Origin: Aeromonas simiae
GTDB taxonomy: Bacteria; Pseudomonadota; Gammaproteobacteria; Enterobacterales; Aeromonadaceae
Assembly (NCBI RefSeq): GCF_000820125.1
Contig: NZ_CDBY01000044.1
Location: 1-64,000 of the forward strand
DNA length: 64,000 nucleotides
Direction of reading: 5' to 3'
The notes under the pieces were generated by a model that made no database searches, was not told where the DNA came from, and worked only from the letters and a program-made list of their open reading frames with translations. The position numbers were made by a program, and so were the translations under genes. Shown here piece after piece: positions 26,005 through 33,956 of the stretch (its first letter is position 1; every line of letters starts with the position of its first letter).

Positions 26005-26691
26005 TCACGCCTCGCCGCGCCAGCGGTAGAGCCGTTCAGGCCGGCCCCGCTGGCCATAGCTGAGCTCCACCACCAGGTGATCTTCCGACTCCAGGTACTC
26101 GAGGTAGCGGCGCGCCGTGGTACGGCTCAAAGAGAGGCGCAGCGCCAGGGTATCGGTGGAAAAGCACTGCTCGCGTTCACTGGCCAGCAGATCGAGCACC
26201 TGGCGCAGGGTGAGGGCGTCGATCCCCTTGGGGGTCTCGCGCCCCTCGCGGCTGCGCCCCTTGCCGAGCAGGCGATCGAGATCCCCCTGCTCAAGGTGGC
26301 CGGCCCCCGCCAGCCGGCGGCACAGGGCCTGTACCTCGCCCAGGCTCTGCTGGATGCGCGACAGGCGCAGCGGCTTGATGATGTAATCTTGCACCCCCAG
26401 GTGCAGCGCCCGCTGGATGCTCTCGACGTCGCTGGCGGCGGTCACCATGATCACTAGCGTCTCGATGGCGCGCGCGCGCAAGGAGGCCACCCACTCCAGC
26501 CCGGAGCCATCGGGCAGGGAGACATCCACCAGCAGCAATCTGGGCTGCTCGCACTCTAGCCGAGCCTGCGCGTCGGCCAAGGAGGGGGCGCAGCCCACTA
26601 ACTGGAAGCCGGGGGTGGTGAGGATCAGCTCGCTGAGAATACCGCCGATCCGGACATCGTCTTCGATGATCAGTGTGGTGATGGGTTCCAT
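26005..26691 (-). CDS. CitB/DcuR/DpiA-family response regulator
   Basis: 228 residues. A receiver domain (I-I-E-D-D near residue 9, phospho-acceptor Asp in L-V-D-V-S-L-P-D-G, Lys in I-I-K-P-L-R) precedes a helix-turn-helix of the CitB type (T-L-A-L-R-L-S-L-S-R-T-T-A-R-R-Y-L-E-Y-L). Such regulators control citrate or C4-dicarboxylate genes. ATG 26691 lies within the end of the sensor gene (22-base overlap), so translation is coupled. The target operon is outside or unclear. Confidence 0.93.
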   Translation of the reverse strand: MEPITTLIIEDDVRIGGILSELILTTPGFQLVGCAPSLADAQARLECEQPRLLLVDVSLPDGSGLEWVASLRARAIETLVIMVTAASDVESIQRALHLGVQDYIIKPLRLSRIQQSLGEVQALCRRLAGAGHLEQGDLDRLLGKGRSREGRETPKGIDALTLRQVLDLLASEREQCFSTDTLALRLSLSRTTARRYLEYLESEDHLVVELSYGQRGRPERLYRWRGEA

Positions 26692-28268
26692 AATGACACC
26701 AGTTGCGCTTTGTCGAGGTAGATGCCGAAGAGGGTGGTACGGGCGGCAGTGCGGCGCCATTCTATCACGCCCCCCAGCCGCTCGGCGGTCTCCTTGACCA
26801 GATAGAGCCCAACCCCGTGGTCGCCGCTCTGGCGGCTGACCCCGTAGTCGAACAGATGATCGGCGAGCGCTTCGTCCACCCCTTCGCCGCTGTCCTCTAC
26901 TTCTATCACCAAACGGCGGCCGGCATCGTTGATCGAGAGCAGGACCCGCGGCATTACCTGCTCCCGGTTGGCCCTGGCCGCACGGATGCCGTTGTCGAGC
27001 AGGTTGCCGATGAAGGTGATGAGATCCGCCGACAGCCAGGGGGGGCACTCCTCCAGCGCCGAGCCCTCGTCAAGCTCAAGGTGCACCCCAAGCTCGCGGG
27101 CACGGCTGAACTTGCCAAGGATGAGGCCCGCCACCGGCTTGTCGTGGATGGCGTGCAGCAAGGATTGCAGCAGTGACTGGTGCTCGTCGTGCTCGCGCTG
27201 GATCAGCTCCACCGCCTCGTTCACGTGGCCAAGCTGGAGCAGGCCGGAGAGGCTGCTCAGCTTGTTGGCAAACTCGTGGGTCTGCATGCGCAGCAACTCG
27301 GCGTATTGACGCAGATGGGTCACCTGCACCGCCAGGGTGCCGGCCGCCTCGGGGCGGGTGAAGATAAACAGCCAGCCGGCCCCGCCTGTGATGGGCTGCC
27401 AGCGCCCGACGAAAGCATCCCCATGCACACTAAAATGTGTCTCGAGCGCCCCGTCGACCAATCCTCGCGCCAGCTCGGGGGCCAGCGCCTCCAGCCGGCA
27501 GCCGAGCTGGGCATAGCGGCCGGGCTGCGGTAGCCGCAGCTGGTAACAGGCGGCGCTGTTGAGCATGCTCACCCTCCCTTCAGCGTCGAGGGCGATGATC
27601 CCCTCGTTGATGCTCTCAAGCACCAGCTCCTGCTGGGCGAAGCGCCGCGCTATGGTCTCGGGCTCCAGATCGAGCAAGGTTCGCCGCAACCGTCGCTGCA
27701 TCGCCGCCGCCAGCAACAATCCGGCCCCCAGCACTGCCAAAATGGCCCACAGCAGCAGGGCAAGGCGATCCCGATAGGTGCCCTCCACCGTCTTCATCAG
27801 ATAACCGACCGCCACCGCCCCCAGCGTCTGTCCATCTGCACCGATCACGGGGGCAAAGCAGCGAATCGCCGGCCCCAGCGTCCCCTGATCCTTAGAGCAG
27901 TAGCTGCGCCGCTCAAACAGCGCCGGCCAAATGTCTTCCCCACGAAAACGCTGGCCGACCAGCTCGGGGGAAGGATGAGAGAGACGCAAGGCGTGGCGGT
28001 CGGTCACCACCATGTAAGCGGCATCGGTACGCCGGCACAGGGCCTGAACATAGTCACGCAGGGTAGGATCGGCGCCACGCAGTAGCGCCTGCTCGATGCG
28101 CTGGTCGGCCGCCAGCAGGCGAGCCAGATCGCTCCCCTTCTCCTCCAGATTGCTCTCGAGCAGATGACGGATAAAGAGCGCCAACAGGCCACCCAGGATG
28201 AGCAGCAGTAGCAGGGAGAAACACAGGGAGAGAAAGACCAGTTGATGACGCAGCTTCACGGCAGCCAC
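26670..28268 (-). CDS. CitA/DcuS/DpiB-family sensor histidine kinase
   Basis: 532 residues. Two membrane spans (about 10-33 and 170-190) bound a periplasmic PAS-like ligand domain, followed by a cytoplasmic PAS, the H-box (T-H-E-F-A-N-K-L-S, His near residue 340) and an ATPase domain (N-L-L-D-N-G-I-R-A and G-V-G-L-Y-L-V-K). The ligand region reads Y-C-S-K-D-Q-G-T-L-G-P-A-I-R-C-F, with Cys at both ends, unlike the usual Lys-bearing R-x-K motif; this may alter or abolish citrate binding. Two GTG starts are possible (28268 or 28259); the second has the better AAGGTGG. Confidence 0.92.
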   Translation of the reverse strand: MAAVKLRHQLVFLSLCFSLLLLLILGGLLALFIRHLLESNLEEKGSDLARLLAADQRIEQALLRGADPTLRDYVQALCRRTDAAYMVVTDRHALRLSHPSPELVGQRFRGEDIWPALFERRSYCSKDQGTLGPAIRCFAPVIGADGQTLGAVAVGYLMKTVEGTYRDRLALLLWAILAVLGAGLLLAAAMQRRLRRTLLDLEPETIARRFAQQELVLESINEGIIALDAEGRVSMLNSAACYQLRLPQPGRYAQLGCRLEALAPELARGLVDGALETHFSVHGDAFVGRWQPITGGAGWLFIFTRPEAAGTLAVQVTHLRQYAELLRMQTHEFANKLSSLSGLLQLGHVNEAVELIQREHDEHQSLLQSLLHAIHDKPVAGLILGKFSRARELGVHLELDEGSALEECPPWLSADLITFIGNLLDNGIRAARANREQVMPRVLLSINDAGRRLVIEVEDSGEGVDEALADHLFDYGVSRQSGDHGVGLYLVKETAERLGGVIEWRRTAARTTLFGIYLDKAQLVSLWNPSPH

Positions 28269-28361
28269 CTTGCCCCGACGATGAAAGGGGCATGATGGCG
28301 GCCCGCTGGGGATGGGTCAATCAGGGGCGATCACGACTGGCGCCATGGATAACCTTATTTC

Positions 28362-28377
28362 CGTGACTCACATCACA
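28362..28377. promoter_or_regulatory. Near-perfect CRP site between the sensor kinase and the MarR gene
   Basis: CGTGACTCACATCACA differs from TGTGA-N6-TCACA at one base. It lies 94 bases from the sensor kinase start and 66 bases before the MarR ATG, and could serve either side. Confidence 0.6.
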
Positions 28378-28388
28378 AAACAATTTAC

Positions 28389-28426
28389 TTAGCACGCTAA
28401 CTAAATATAATGCTTAGCAGACTAAG
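28389..28426 (+). promoter_or_regulatory. Two SlyA-like operator palindromes over the MarR-gene promoter
   Basis: TTAGCACGCTAA (28389-28400) matches the SlyA consensus TTAGCAAGCTAA at 11 of 12 positions, and CTTAGCAGACTAAG (28413-28426) is a second palindrome. They flank a perfect -10, TATAAT at 28406-28411, with TTTACT as possible -35 at 28384-28389. This is the expected arrangement for autorepression. Confidence 0.7.
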
Positions 28427-28442
28427 TAATAGGAGCCATGAG

Positions 28443-28916
28443 ATGGATAAGCACATCGAGCGTCTGCGCGAACTCTCGCTGGCCGAGCGGCTGGGCAGGC
28501 TGTTTCGCCTGTGGAGCCGGGTGGCCGATCAGCAGTTGGCTCCTCTCGGCCTGACCTACCCGCGCTGGACGGCACTATGGAAGCTGTCGCGGCTCGGCGA
28601 CGAGGTCAGCCAGAAGTGTCTGGCCGATCACCTCGAGATCGAGGTGGCCTCCCTCATGCGCACCTTGGGCCAGCTTGAAGAGCAGGGTCTGGTGACCCGC
28701 CACAGTTGCAGCGCCGACAAGCGCGCCCGCGTCGTCAGCCTAACCGATGCCGGCCGTGAACTGCTCGGCCACATCGAGGCCCGCATCATGCAAGCCCGCC
28801 GCGAGCTGCTGGCCGGGATCAGTGAGAGCGAGCTGGCCCGTTTCGAGCAGACCATGAACCACATCTATGAAAATGCCCTGACCAAGTTGGCCAAGGGTTG
28901 TAGTGAGCAGGAGTAA
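28443..28916 (+). CDS. SlyA/MarR-family transcriptional regulator
   Basis: 157 residues with a winged helix-turn-helix (about 60-110; T-L-G-Q-L-E-E-Q-G-L-V and the wing D-K-R-A-R-V-V-S-L-T) in the SlyA order. It starts the operon MarR-HlyD-DUF2955 and probably represses it until an aromatic or toxic compound binds. ATG 28443 follows AGGAG by seven bases; the ATG at 28438 is out of frame. Its own promoter carries two SlyA-like sites. Confidence 0.93.
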   Translation: MDKHIERLRELSLAERLGRLFRLWSRVADQQLAPLGLTYPRWTALWKLSRLGDEVSQKCLADHLEIEVASLMRTLGQLEEQGLVTRHSCSADKRARVVSLTDAGRELLGHIEARIMQARRELLAGISESELARFEQTMNHIYENALTKLAKGCSEQE

Positions 28917-28923
28917 CCCCCAG

Positions 28924-29982
28924 ATGACACCGGATCAACAATTCGCCCGCTGGGTCAAGGGCGTGGCCATCGCCTTCGGCCTCATCTTCGTCTATTTCCT
29001 GCTGGCCGACCTCAAGATGCCGCTCACCCCGCAGGCCATGGCCACCCGTGGCGTGGTCAAGGTCGCCCCCCAGGTCAGCGGCCGCCTGACCGCCGTCTAC
29101 GTGCACAACAACCAGAGCGTGCACAAAGGGGCCCTGCTGTTTGAACTCGATCCGGTGCCGTTCAAGCTCGCCGTGGAGCAAGCCGAGCTCAAACTCGAGC
29201 AGGCACTGCAAGAAAACGCCGAACTCGACGCCAGGATCAGTGCAGCCCATGCGGACGTGAACGCCGCCACCACCCGCCGTGAGCTGGCCGAACGCGAGGC
29301 GCATCGCATCACCGCCCTGTTTGCCCGCAACCTGGTCTCCCAGCAGGCCCGCGATGAAGCCAGCAGTGCACTGCGCACCGCCCAGGCCAATCTGCAAGCC
29401 AGCCAGGCGACCCTGGCCCAGCTCAAGGTCAGCCGTGGCGCCCAGGGCGAGACCAACCTGCGCATCCGTCAGGCCCACAACGCATTGGAGCAGGCCCGTC
29501 TCAATCTGGCCTACAGCCAGGTGCGCGCCGAGCAGGATGGGATAGTGACCAACCTGCAACTGGAAAATGGCGCCTTCGCCACGGCCGGCAGCCCGCTGCT
29601 GGCCCTGGTGGCCGACCAGGTGGAGATCATCGCCGACTTTCGCGAGAAGGCGCTGCGCCACGTCAATCCCGGCTATCAGGCGCTGATCGCCTTCGACGGT
29701 GAGCCCGGCACCCTCTATCCGGCCAAGGTGGTCAGTCTGGACGCCGGGGTGAGCGCCGGCCAGTTCGATGCCAACGGCAAGCTGGCGACCCCGACCGAAT
29801 CGGATCGCTGGGTACGCGATGCCCAGCGCCTGCGCCTGCACCTACGCCTCGAGCAGCCGGCCCACGGCATGCTCCCCGCCGGAGCCCGCGCCACGGTGCA
29901 ACTGCTGCCGGACAACCCGCTGCTCGGCCTGCTGGCCCGCGCTCAGATCCATCTGCTGAGCCTGCTGCACTACATCTACTAA
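28924..29982 (+). CDS. HlyD/EmrA-type membrane fusion protein
   Basis: 352 residues: one N-terminal span (about 14-32), biotinyl-lipoyl halves (V-V-K-V-A-P-Q-V-S-G-R-L near 50 and A-E-Q-D-G-I-V-T near 205), and a coiled-coil hairpin between them. This is the periplasmic adaptor of an efflux complex whose inner-membrane part is the next gene. I chose the ATG at 28924, ten bases after AGGAG; a GTG at 28903 that overlaps the regulator gene is an alternative start. Confidence 0.9.
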   Translation: MTPDQQFARWVKGVAIAFGLIFVYFLLADLKMPLTPQAMATRGVVKVAPQVSGRLTAVYVHNNQSVHKGALLFELDPVPFKLAVEQAELKLEQALQENAELDARISAAHADVNAATTRRELAEREAHRITALFARNLVSQQARDEASSALRTAQANLQASQATLAQLKVSRGAQGETNLRIRQAHNALEQARLNLAYSQVRAEQDGIVTNLQLENGAFATAGSPLLALVADQVEIIADFREKALRHVNPGYQALIAFDGEPGTLYPAKVVSLDAGVSAGQFDANGKLATPTESDRWVRDAQRLRLHLRLEQPAHGMLPAGARATVQLLPDNPLLGLLARAQIHLLSLLHYIY

Positions 29983-30031
29983 GCCCCTTCCCGCTGCGGC
30001 CGGCCCCCACGCCGGCCACCTAGGAGATCCC

Positions 30032-31060
30032 ATGCAACTGTGGCATCGTCCCCTGACGACCAATGATCTGCGCCAGTGCCTGCGCATTGCCACCGGAGCC
30101 ACCCTCGGTTTTCTGCTGTGCAAGACGATGAACTGGAACTACGGCGTCTTCTTCACCGTCACCCCCATGTTGCTGCTCGGCATGGTGCCGGTGATGAACG
30201 GCCACGCCAGTCGCCAGATGCTCGCCTCAGCGGTGATGTGCGGCCTTGAGGTGGGGCTGCTCGGCGGCTTGTTCGGCTCCCACCCTGGGCTGATGACCCC
30301 GATCGCCTTCCTGCTGTTTCTCTACCGCTTCGCCTGCATGTCGAAGGGGAGCCTGTTTTTGTTCGGCGCCAACGGCGTGCTCAACCTCAGCATCATGCTG
30401 CACTTCGCCAGCTACCCGAGCACGGATCTCAACGATCTGATCCTGAGCAACCTGATGGCCACCGTCAGCTCGGTACTGCTGGCCTGGCTGCTCACCGTGC
30501 TGCTGCCCGACACCGAGCCGCGAGCGCGCCCAACCCCACAACCCAAGGAGCCGCATCGGATGCGCCACGAAGCGCTGCTCGGTGCCACCATCGCCACCTT
30601 GTCGTTTCTGGTGTTCCAGATTTTCAACCTGCGCGACTCCATGTCGGCCCAGGCCACCACCCTGCTGGTGCTGTTCCCGATGCACTGGAACGGCGCCCTC
30701 GGCTATGCCCGCAAGCGGGCCATCGGCACCCTGCTCGGGGTCAGCTTCGGCCTGACGGCGCAACTGGTGCTCTATGACTGGTCGGGACAACTGCTGCTGG
30801 TCGCGCCTGTGCTCTGGCTCGGCGCCATGCTCTTCTCCTATGCCCACGTCAAGGAGGGGGGCGGCTCGGGGGCCGGTTTCGGCTCGCTCACCACCCTCGG
30901 CATCCTGTTCGGTCAATACCTGACACCGGGCAACGATCTGGTGTTCAGCGCCCTCTACCGGGTCAGCAGCATCGCCGTCGCCATCGTGGCCACCCTCACT
31001 TGCTGCTACCTAATGCACCGCCTGCTCAACCGCTTCGACTCCACCCGCTTCGGGCACTGA
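30032..31060 (+). CDS. DUF2955/FUSC-type inner-membrane efflux subunit
   Basis: 342 residues with about ten spans in two halves separated by a hydrophilic linker (about residues 160-180). The pattern matches DUF2955/aromatic-acid exporter (AaeB-like) proteins that pair with a HlyD adaptor. It likely pumps hydrophobic or aromatic acids from the cytoplasm, driven by the proton gradient. Located 49 bases after the HlyD gene, completing a MarR-controlled efflux operon. Confidence 0.87.
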   Translation: MQLWHRPLTTNDLRQCLRIATGATLGFLLCKTMNWNYGVFFTVTPMLLLGMVPVMNGHASRQMLASAVMCGLEVGLLGGLFGSHPGLMTPIAFLLFLYRFACMSKGSLFLFGANGVLNLSIMLHFASYPSTDLNDLILSNLMATVSSVLLAWLLTVLLPDTEPRARPTPQPKEPHRMRHEALLGATIATLSFLVFQIFNLRDSMSAQATTLLVLFPMHWNGALGYARKRAIGTLLGVSFGLTAQLVLYDWSGQLLLVAPVLWLGAMLFSYAHVKEGGGSGAGFGSLTTLGILFGQYLTPGNDLVFSALYRVSSIAVAIVATLTCCYLMHRLLNRFDSTRFGH

Positions 31061-31126
31061 GCCTCCTTGAGAGTGCGGGCAACACCCGTTAGGCTGCCCG
31101 TAAACTCACACCACGGAGCCACACCG

Positions 31127-31474
31127 ATGAAACCAGCCCTGTTGCTGCTGGCGGGCAGCGCACTGCTTGCCGGATGCCAACCCCAAGACGCCTTGACCGT
31201 CCACGGCGGCGATCCCATCACCTACCTCTGCGATCAGCAGGCCAAGGTGACGGTGCGTTACTTCTCCCTGTCCGATGACAGCCTTCACTTCGTCAAGCTC
31301 ACCCTGCCCGATGGCACGCCATACACCCTGCCCCAGGTGGTCTCGGCCTCCGGTGCCCGCTTCAGCGATCTTCAGCAGCTGGTGTGGTGGAACAAGGGGG
31401 ACGGTGGCTTTGTCGAGCAGCTCGATGACGATGGCGAGTGGCAGATCCTGCTCGATAACTGCCGCGAGGAGTGA
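31127..31474 (+). CDS. mliC: MliC/YdhA-family C-type lysozyme inhibitor lipoprotein
   Basis: 115 residues with a lipobox (L-L-A-G-C). The mature domain shows Y-L-C-D at the start, a strand Y-T-L-P-Q-V-V-S-A-S-G-A-R-F-S-D and the closing W-W-N-K-G-D-G-G-F-V-E, the loop that plugs the lysozyme active site in MliC. A Cys near each end (C-D-Q, N-C-R) would form the domain disulfide. It protects peptidoglycan from host lysozyme at the outer membrane. Confidence 0.88.
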   Translation: MKPALLLLAGSALLAGCQPQDALTVHGGDPITYLCDQQAKVTVRYFSLSDDSLHFVKLTLPDGTPYTLPQVVSASGARFSDLQQLVWWNKGDGGFVEQLDDDGEWQILLDNCREE

Positions 31475-31480
31475 GTAAAA

Positions 31481-31500
31481 AGGGCCGCAAATGCGGCCCT
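31481..31500. terminator. Hairpin after mliC
   Basis: AGGGCCGCA-AA-TGCGGCCCT. The T-run is on the minus-strand side, so for mliC the hairpin lacks a clear T tract, while antisense transcription would stop here. Confidence 0.5.
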
Positions 31501-31574
31501 GAAAACGCCTCCATGAAGAGGTCTGCATTTGAAAACCCTTTCCATGATTTATGTAACTTAACAACAAATAAAGT

Positions 31575-31624
31575 TGATCGGGATCACACAAACGCCTAGG
31601 ATGAAGTTGTGACCTGAGTCACAT
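31575..31624 (+). promoter_or_regulatory. Promoter of the small-ORF pair overlapped by CRP/FNR-like palindromes
   Basis: The -35 TTGATC (31575-31580) and -10 TAGGAT (31598-31603) are 17 bases apart. TTGATCGGGATCAC (31575-31588) is an FNR/CRP-like palindrome over the -35. TGTGACCTGAGTCACA (31609-31624) is a perfect CRP site at the start point. CRP bound here would block rather than activate, so expression may rise when cAMP is low. Confidence 0.6.
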
Positions 31625-31651
31625 TCCACAATCAGATTGATGAGGTGAATT

Positions 31652-31774
31652 ATGTTTGAACATCTTGCAGTGCTGTTCCACCTGAAGGGCGCCACCAGCA
31701 ACGAAGCTCGCAGCGAAGAGAAGGTCTCTTATGCTCCTTCCACCCGCGGCTACTACTTCCGCTACGGTGCCTGA
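31652..31774 (+). CDS. Small ORF of 40 codons, function unknown
   Basis: GAGGTG stands seven bases before the ATG. The peptide has a hydrophobic N-terminus (F-E-H-L-A-V-L-F-H-L) and a Tyr-rich end (R-G-Y-Y-F-R-Y-G-A). It is preceded by a strong-looking promoter with a perfect CRP site and is directly followed by another small ORF. No family was recognised. Whether a peptide is made, or the transcript acts as a dual-function RNA, is open. Confidence 0.5.
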   Translation: MFEHLAVLFHLKGATSNEARSEEKVSYAPSTRGYYFRYGA

Positions 31775-31911
31775 TGGCCCGACTCCCTTCAGAAAAATGT
31801 TGTAAAAGAACATACACACATAATGACAACAGGATCCCCATGTCGGGGTGCTGTCCTGCCCAGGCCAACTCAACCACGGCCGACCTGAAACTCCAACACC
31901 AGAAAAAATGA
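31774..31911 (+). CDS. Coupled small ORF of 45 codons with two Cys pairs, function unknown
   Basis: It overlaps the preceding stop as TGATG, the typical form of translational coupling, and ends two bases before a terminator stem. Two adjacent Cys pairs (K-C-C and G-C-C, 16 residues apart) and a basic start (A-R-L-P-S-E-K) stand out. A hairpin-forming stretch (about 31850-31882, containing ATCCCC and CGGGGT) lies inside it. It may be real or a chance open frame; a mid-sized regulatory RNA is an alternative. Confidence 0.3.
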   Translation: MARLPSEKCCKRTYTHNDNRIPMSGCCPAQANSTTADLKLQHQKK

Positions 31912-31912
31912 A

Positions 31913-31935
31913 ATGGGGCCTAAGGCCCCATCTTT
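31913..31935. terminator. Terminator shared by the small ORFs and the peptide transporter
   Basis: TGGGGCC-TAA-GGCCCCA then TCTTTATTTC rightwards; leftwards the stem is followed by TTTCATTTTTT. Confidence 0.8.
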
Positions 31936-31970
31936 ATTTCATTTCCCGCTCTGTTCTCCTCGTATCAGCG

Positions 31971-32969
31971 CTAGATGGCGCGCTCTAGCACGATCACCTG
32001 TGCCGGCTCGGGCAAGGGGTGATGGCATGCCACCTGATGACCCTCTCCCAGCAATTGCGGCGCCTCACTGCGGCAGCGCTCGCTCGCCCGTGGACAGCGC
32101 TGATGAAAGTGGCAGCCCGGTGGCGGGGCTATCGGGGAAGGCACGTCACCGCTTAGCAAAATACGCTGGCTGCGCCGGCGCGGATCCGGCACCGGAATGG
32201 CCGAGATGAGCGCCTGGGTGTAAGGGTGACGCGGCGCCCGGTAGAGATCCTTCGCCTCGGCCAACTCCACCACCCTTCCTAAATACATGACGGCGATGCG
32301 ATCCGAGATATGTTTGACCACCGACAGATCGTGGGCGATGAAGATCATCGCCAGGTTCATCTCCTGTTGCAGGGTCAGCAGCAGGTTGAGGATCTGGGAC
32401 TGCACCGAGACATCGAGGGCCGACACCGCCTCGTCACACACCAGCAGCTTGGGCTTGAGGGCAATGGCGCGGGCAATGCCGATGCGCTGGCGCTGACCGC
32501 CGGAGAACTCGTGCGGGTAGCGATCGGCGGCCACGGCGGGCAATCCCACCTTCTCCAGCAGCTCGCGCACCCAGATGCGGCGCTCCTCACTGCGGCCCTT
32601 GCCGTGAATGATGAAGGGCTCCTCGAGGATCTGGCCAACCGTGTGGCGGGCATTGAGCGACTCCACGGGGTCCTGAAAGACGATCTGCATCTCCTGGCGC
32701 AGTGAGCGCATCTCCTTAGGGGAGAGGTGGGTGATGTCGCGCCCTTCAAAGGTGATGGTGCCGGCGGTCGGCTCGAACAGTTTGAGCAGGGTGCGCCCCA
32801 GGGTGGACTTGCCGCAGCCGGATTCGCCCACCAGCCCGAGCGTCTCGCCCTGGCGCAGGGAAAGGGTGATGCCATCCACCGCATAGACCGTGTAGCCACG
32901 CCGCAACAAGCCGCCGCCCATGGCGAAGTGCTGCTTGAGATCCGTGATGGTAAGCAGAGGCTCGTTCAT
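31971..32969 (-). CDS. Peptide ABC transporter ATPase, DppF/OppF type
   Basis: 332 residues. Walker [11 protein letters not shown]-loop F-Q-D-P, signature L-S-like H-E-F-S-G-G-Q, Walker B L-L-V-C-D-E-A and a switch His are all present. The C-terminal oligopeptide-ABC extension with Cys residues (R-C-P-R-A-S-E-R-C) is typical of Dpp/Opp ATPases and may bind an Fe-S cluster. Last gene of the five-gene operon; ATG overlaps the stop of the partner ATPase gene. Confidence 0.95.
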   Translation of the reverse strand: MNEPLLTITDLKQHFAMGGGLLRRGYTVYAVDGITLSLRQGETLGLVGESGCGKSTLGRTLLKLFEPTAGTITFEGRDITHLSPKEMRSLRQEMQIVFQDPVESLNARHTVGQILEEPFIIHGKGRSEERRIWVRELLEKVGLPAVAADRYPHEFSGGQRQRIGIARAIALKPKLLVCDEAVSALDVSVQSQILNLLLTLQQEMNLAMIFIAHDLSVVKHISDRIAVMYLGRVVELAEAKDLYRAPRHPYTQALISAIPVPDPRRRSQRILLSGDVPSPIAPPPGCHFHQRCPRASERCRSEAPQLLGEGHQVACHHPLPEPAQVIVLERAI

Positions 32970-33955
32970 GCTCTCACCTCCTTCCAGTGGTGGCAGGCCA
33001 CGCTGTGCTGCCCGGCCAACTGCTCCACCGGCGGCACAGTACCGACACAGAGTTCGCTGGCATGAGGGCAGCGGTTACTGAAGCGGCAGCCCGCCGGCAT
33101 CTCACTCAGGGCCGGCACCTGGCCGCGAATGGTCTTGAGCTGCGTCTTGGGTTCGTCCTCAAGACGCGGGATCGACGCCATCAGGCCGTGGGTATAGGGG
33201 TGATGCGGCTGCTCGAACAGCTCGAACACATCGGCCTGCTCCACGGCGCGCCCGGCGTACATCACCACCACCTCGTCGCACATCTCGGCCACCACCCCGA
33301 GATCATGGGTGATAAAGAGGATGGCCATGCCGGTCTGGGCTTGCAGCGCCTTCATCAGATCCAGGATCTGCGCCTGTATCGTCACGTCCAGCGCCGTGGT
33401 CGGCTCATCGCAGATGAGCAGCTCAGGCTCGCAGGCAAGCGCCATGGCGATCATCACCCGCTGGCGCATGCCGCCCGACAGGTTATGGGGATAGGTGTCA
33501 TAGCGCCGCTCCGGCTCGGGGATGCCCACCTTGCGCAGCATGGCGATGGCCGCCTCGCGGCGCTGGCGCCGGTCGTAGTCGGGGCGGTGCAGCTCATAGA
33601 CTTCAGCCAACTGCTCCCCGACCGTCTTGACCGGGTTGAGGGCTGTCATCGGCTCTTGGAAGATCATCGAGATGCGGTTGCCACGGATGCGGTAGAGATC
33701 CTTGGCCGGCAGCCCCAGCAGATCGAGAGTGCCCAACTGGATCGCGCCCCCCACCACCCGCCCATGGGGCCTTGGCAGCAGGCCCATGATGGCCAGTGCC
33801 GTCACACTCTTGCCGCAGCCGGATTCACCGACGATACCGAGGGTCTGGCCCGGGTGCACCGCAAAGCTCACCCCATCGAGTACCCGCACTGTCCCTTCAT
33901 CAACGCTGAACTCGACGGCGAGATCGCGCACCGCCAGGATGGGAGCCTGCTCCAT
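32966..33955 (-). CDS. Peptide ABC transporter ATPase, DppD/OppD type
   Basis: 329 residues with Walker A G-E-S-G-C-G-K-S, signature L-S-G-G-M-R-Q, Walker [13 protein letters not shown] and the C-terminal oligopeptide/Cys domain (C-R-F-S-N-R-C-P-H). In E. coli YejF both ATPase halves are fused; here they are separate genes. ATG 33955 overlaps the preceding stop (TGATATG) and has a G-rich ribosome site; the longer frame starting at 33973 is less likely. Confidence 0.95.
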   Translation of the reverse strand: MEQAPILAVRDLAVEFSVDEGTVRVLDGVSFAVHPGQTLGIVGESGCGKSVTALAIMGLLPRPHGRVVGGAIQLGTLDLLGLPAKDLYRIRGNRISMIFQEPMTALNPVKTVGEQLAEVYELHRPDYDRRQRREAAIAMLRKVGIPEPERRYDTYPHNLSGGMRQRVMIAMALACEPELLICDEPTTALDVTIQAQILDLMKALQAQTGMAILFITHDLGVVAEMCDEVVVMYAGRAVEQADVFELFEQPHHPYTHGLMASIPRLEDEPKTQLKTIRGQVPALSEMPAGCRFSNRCPHASELCVGTVPPVEQLAGQHSVACHHWKEVRA

Positions 33956-33956
33956 A

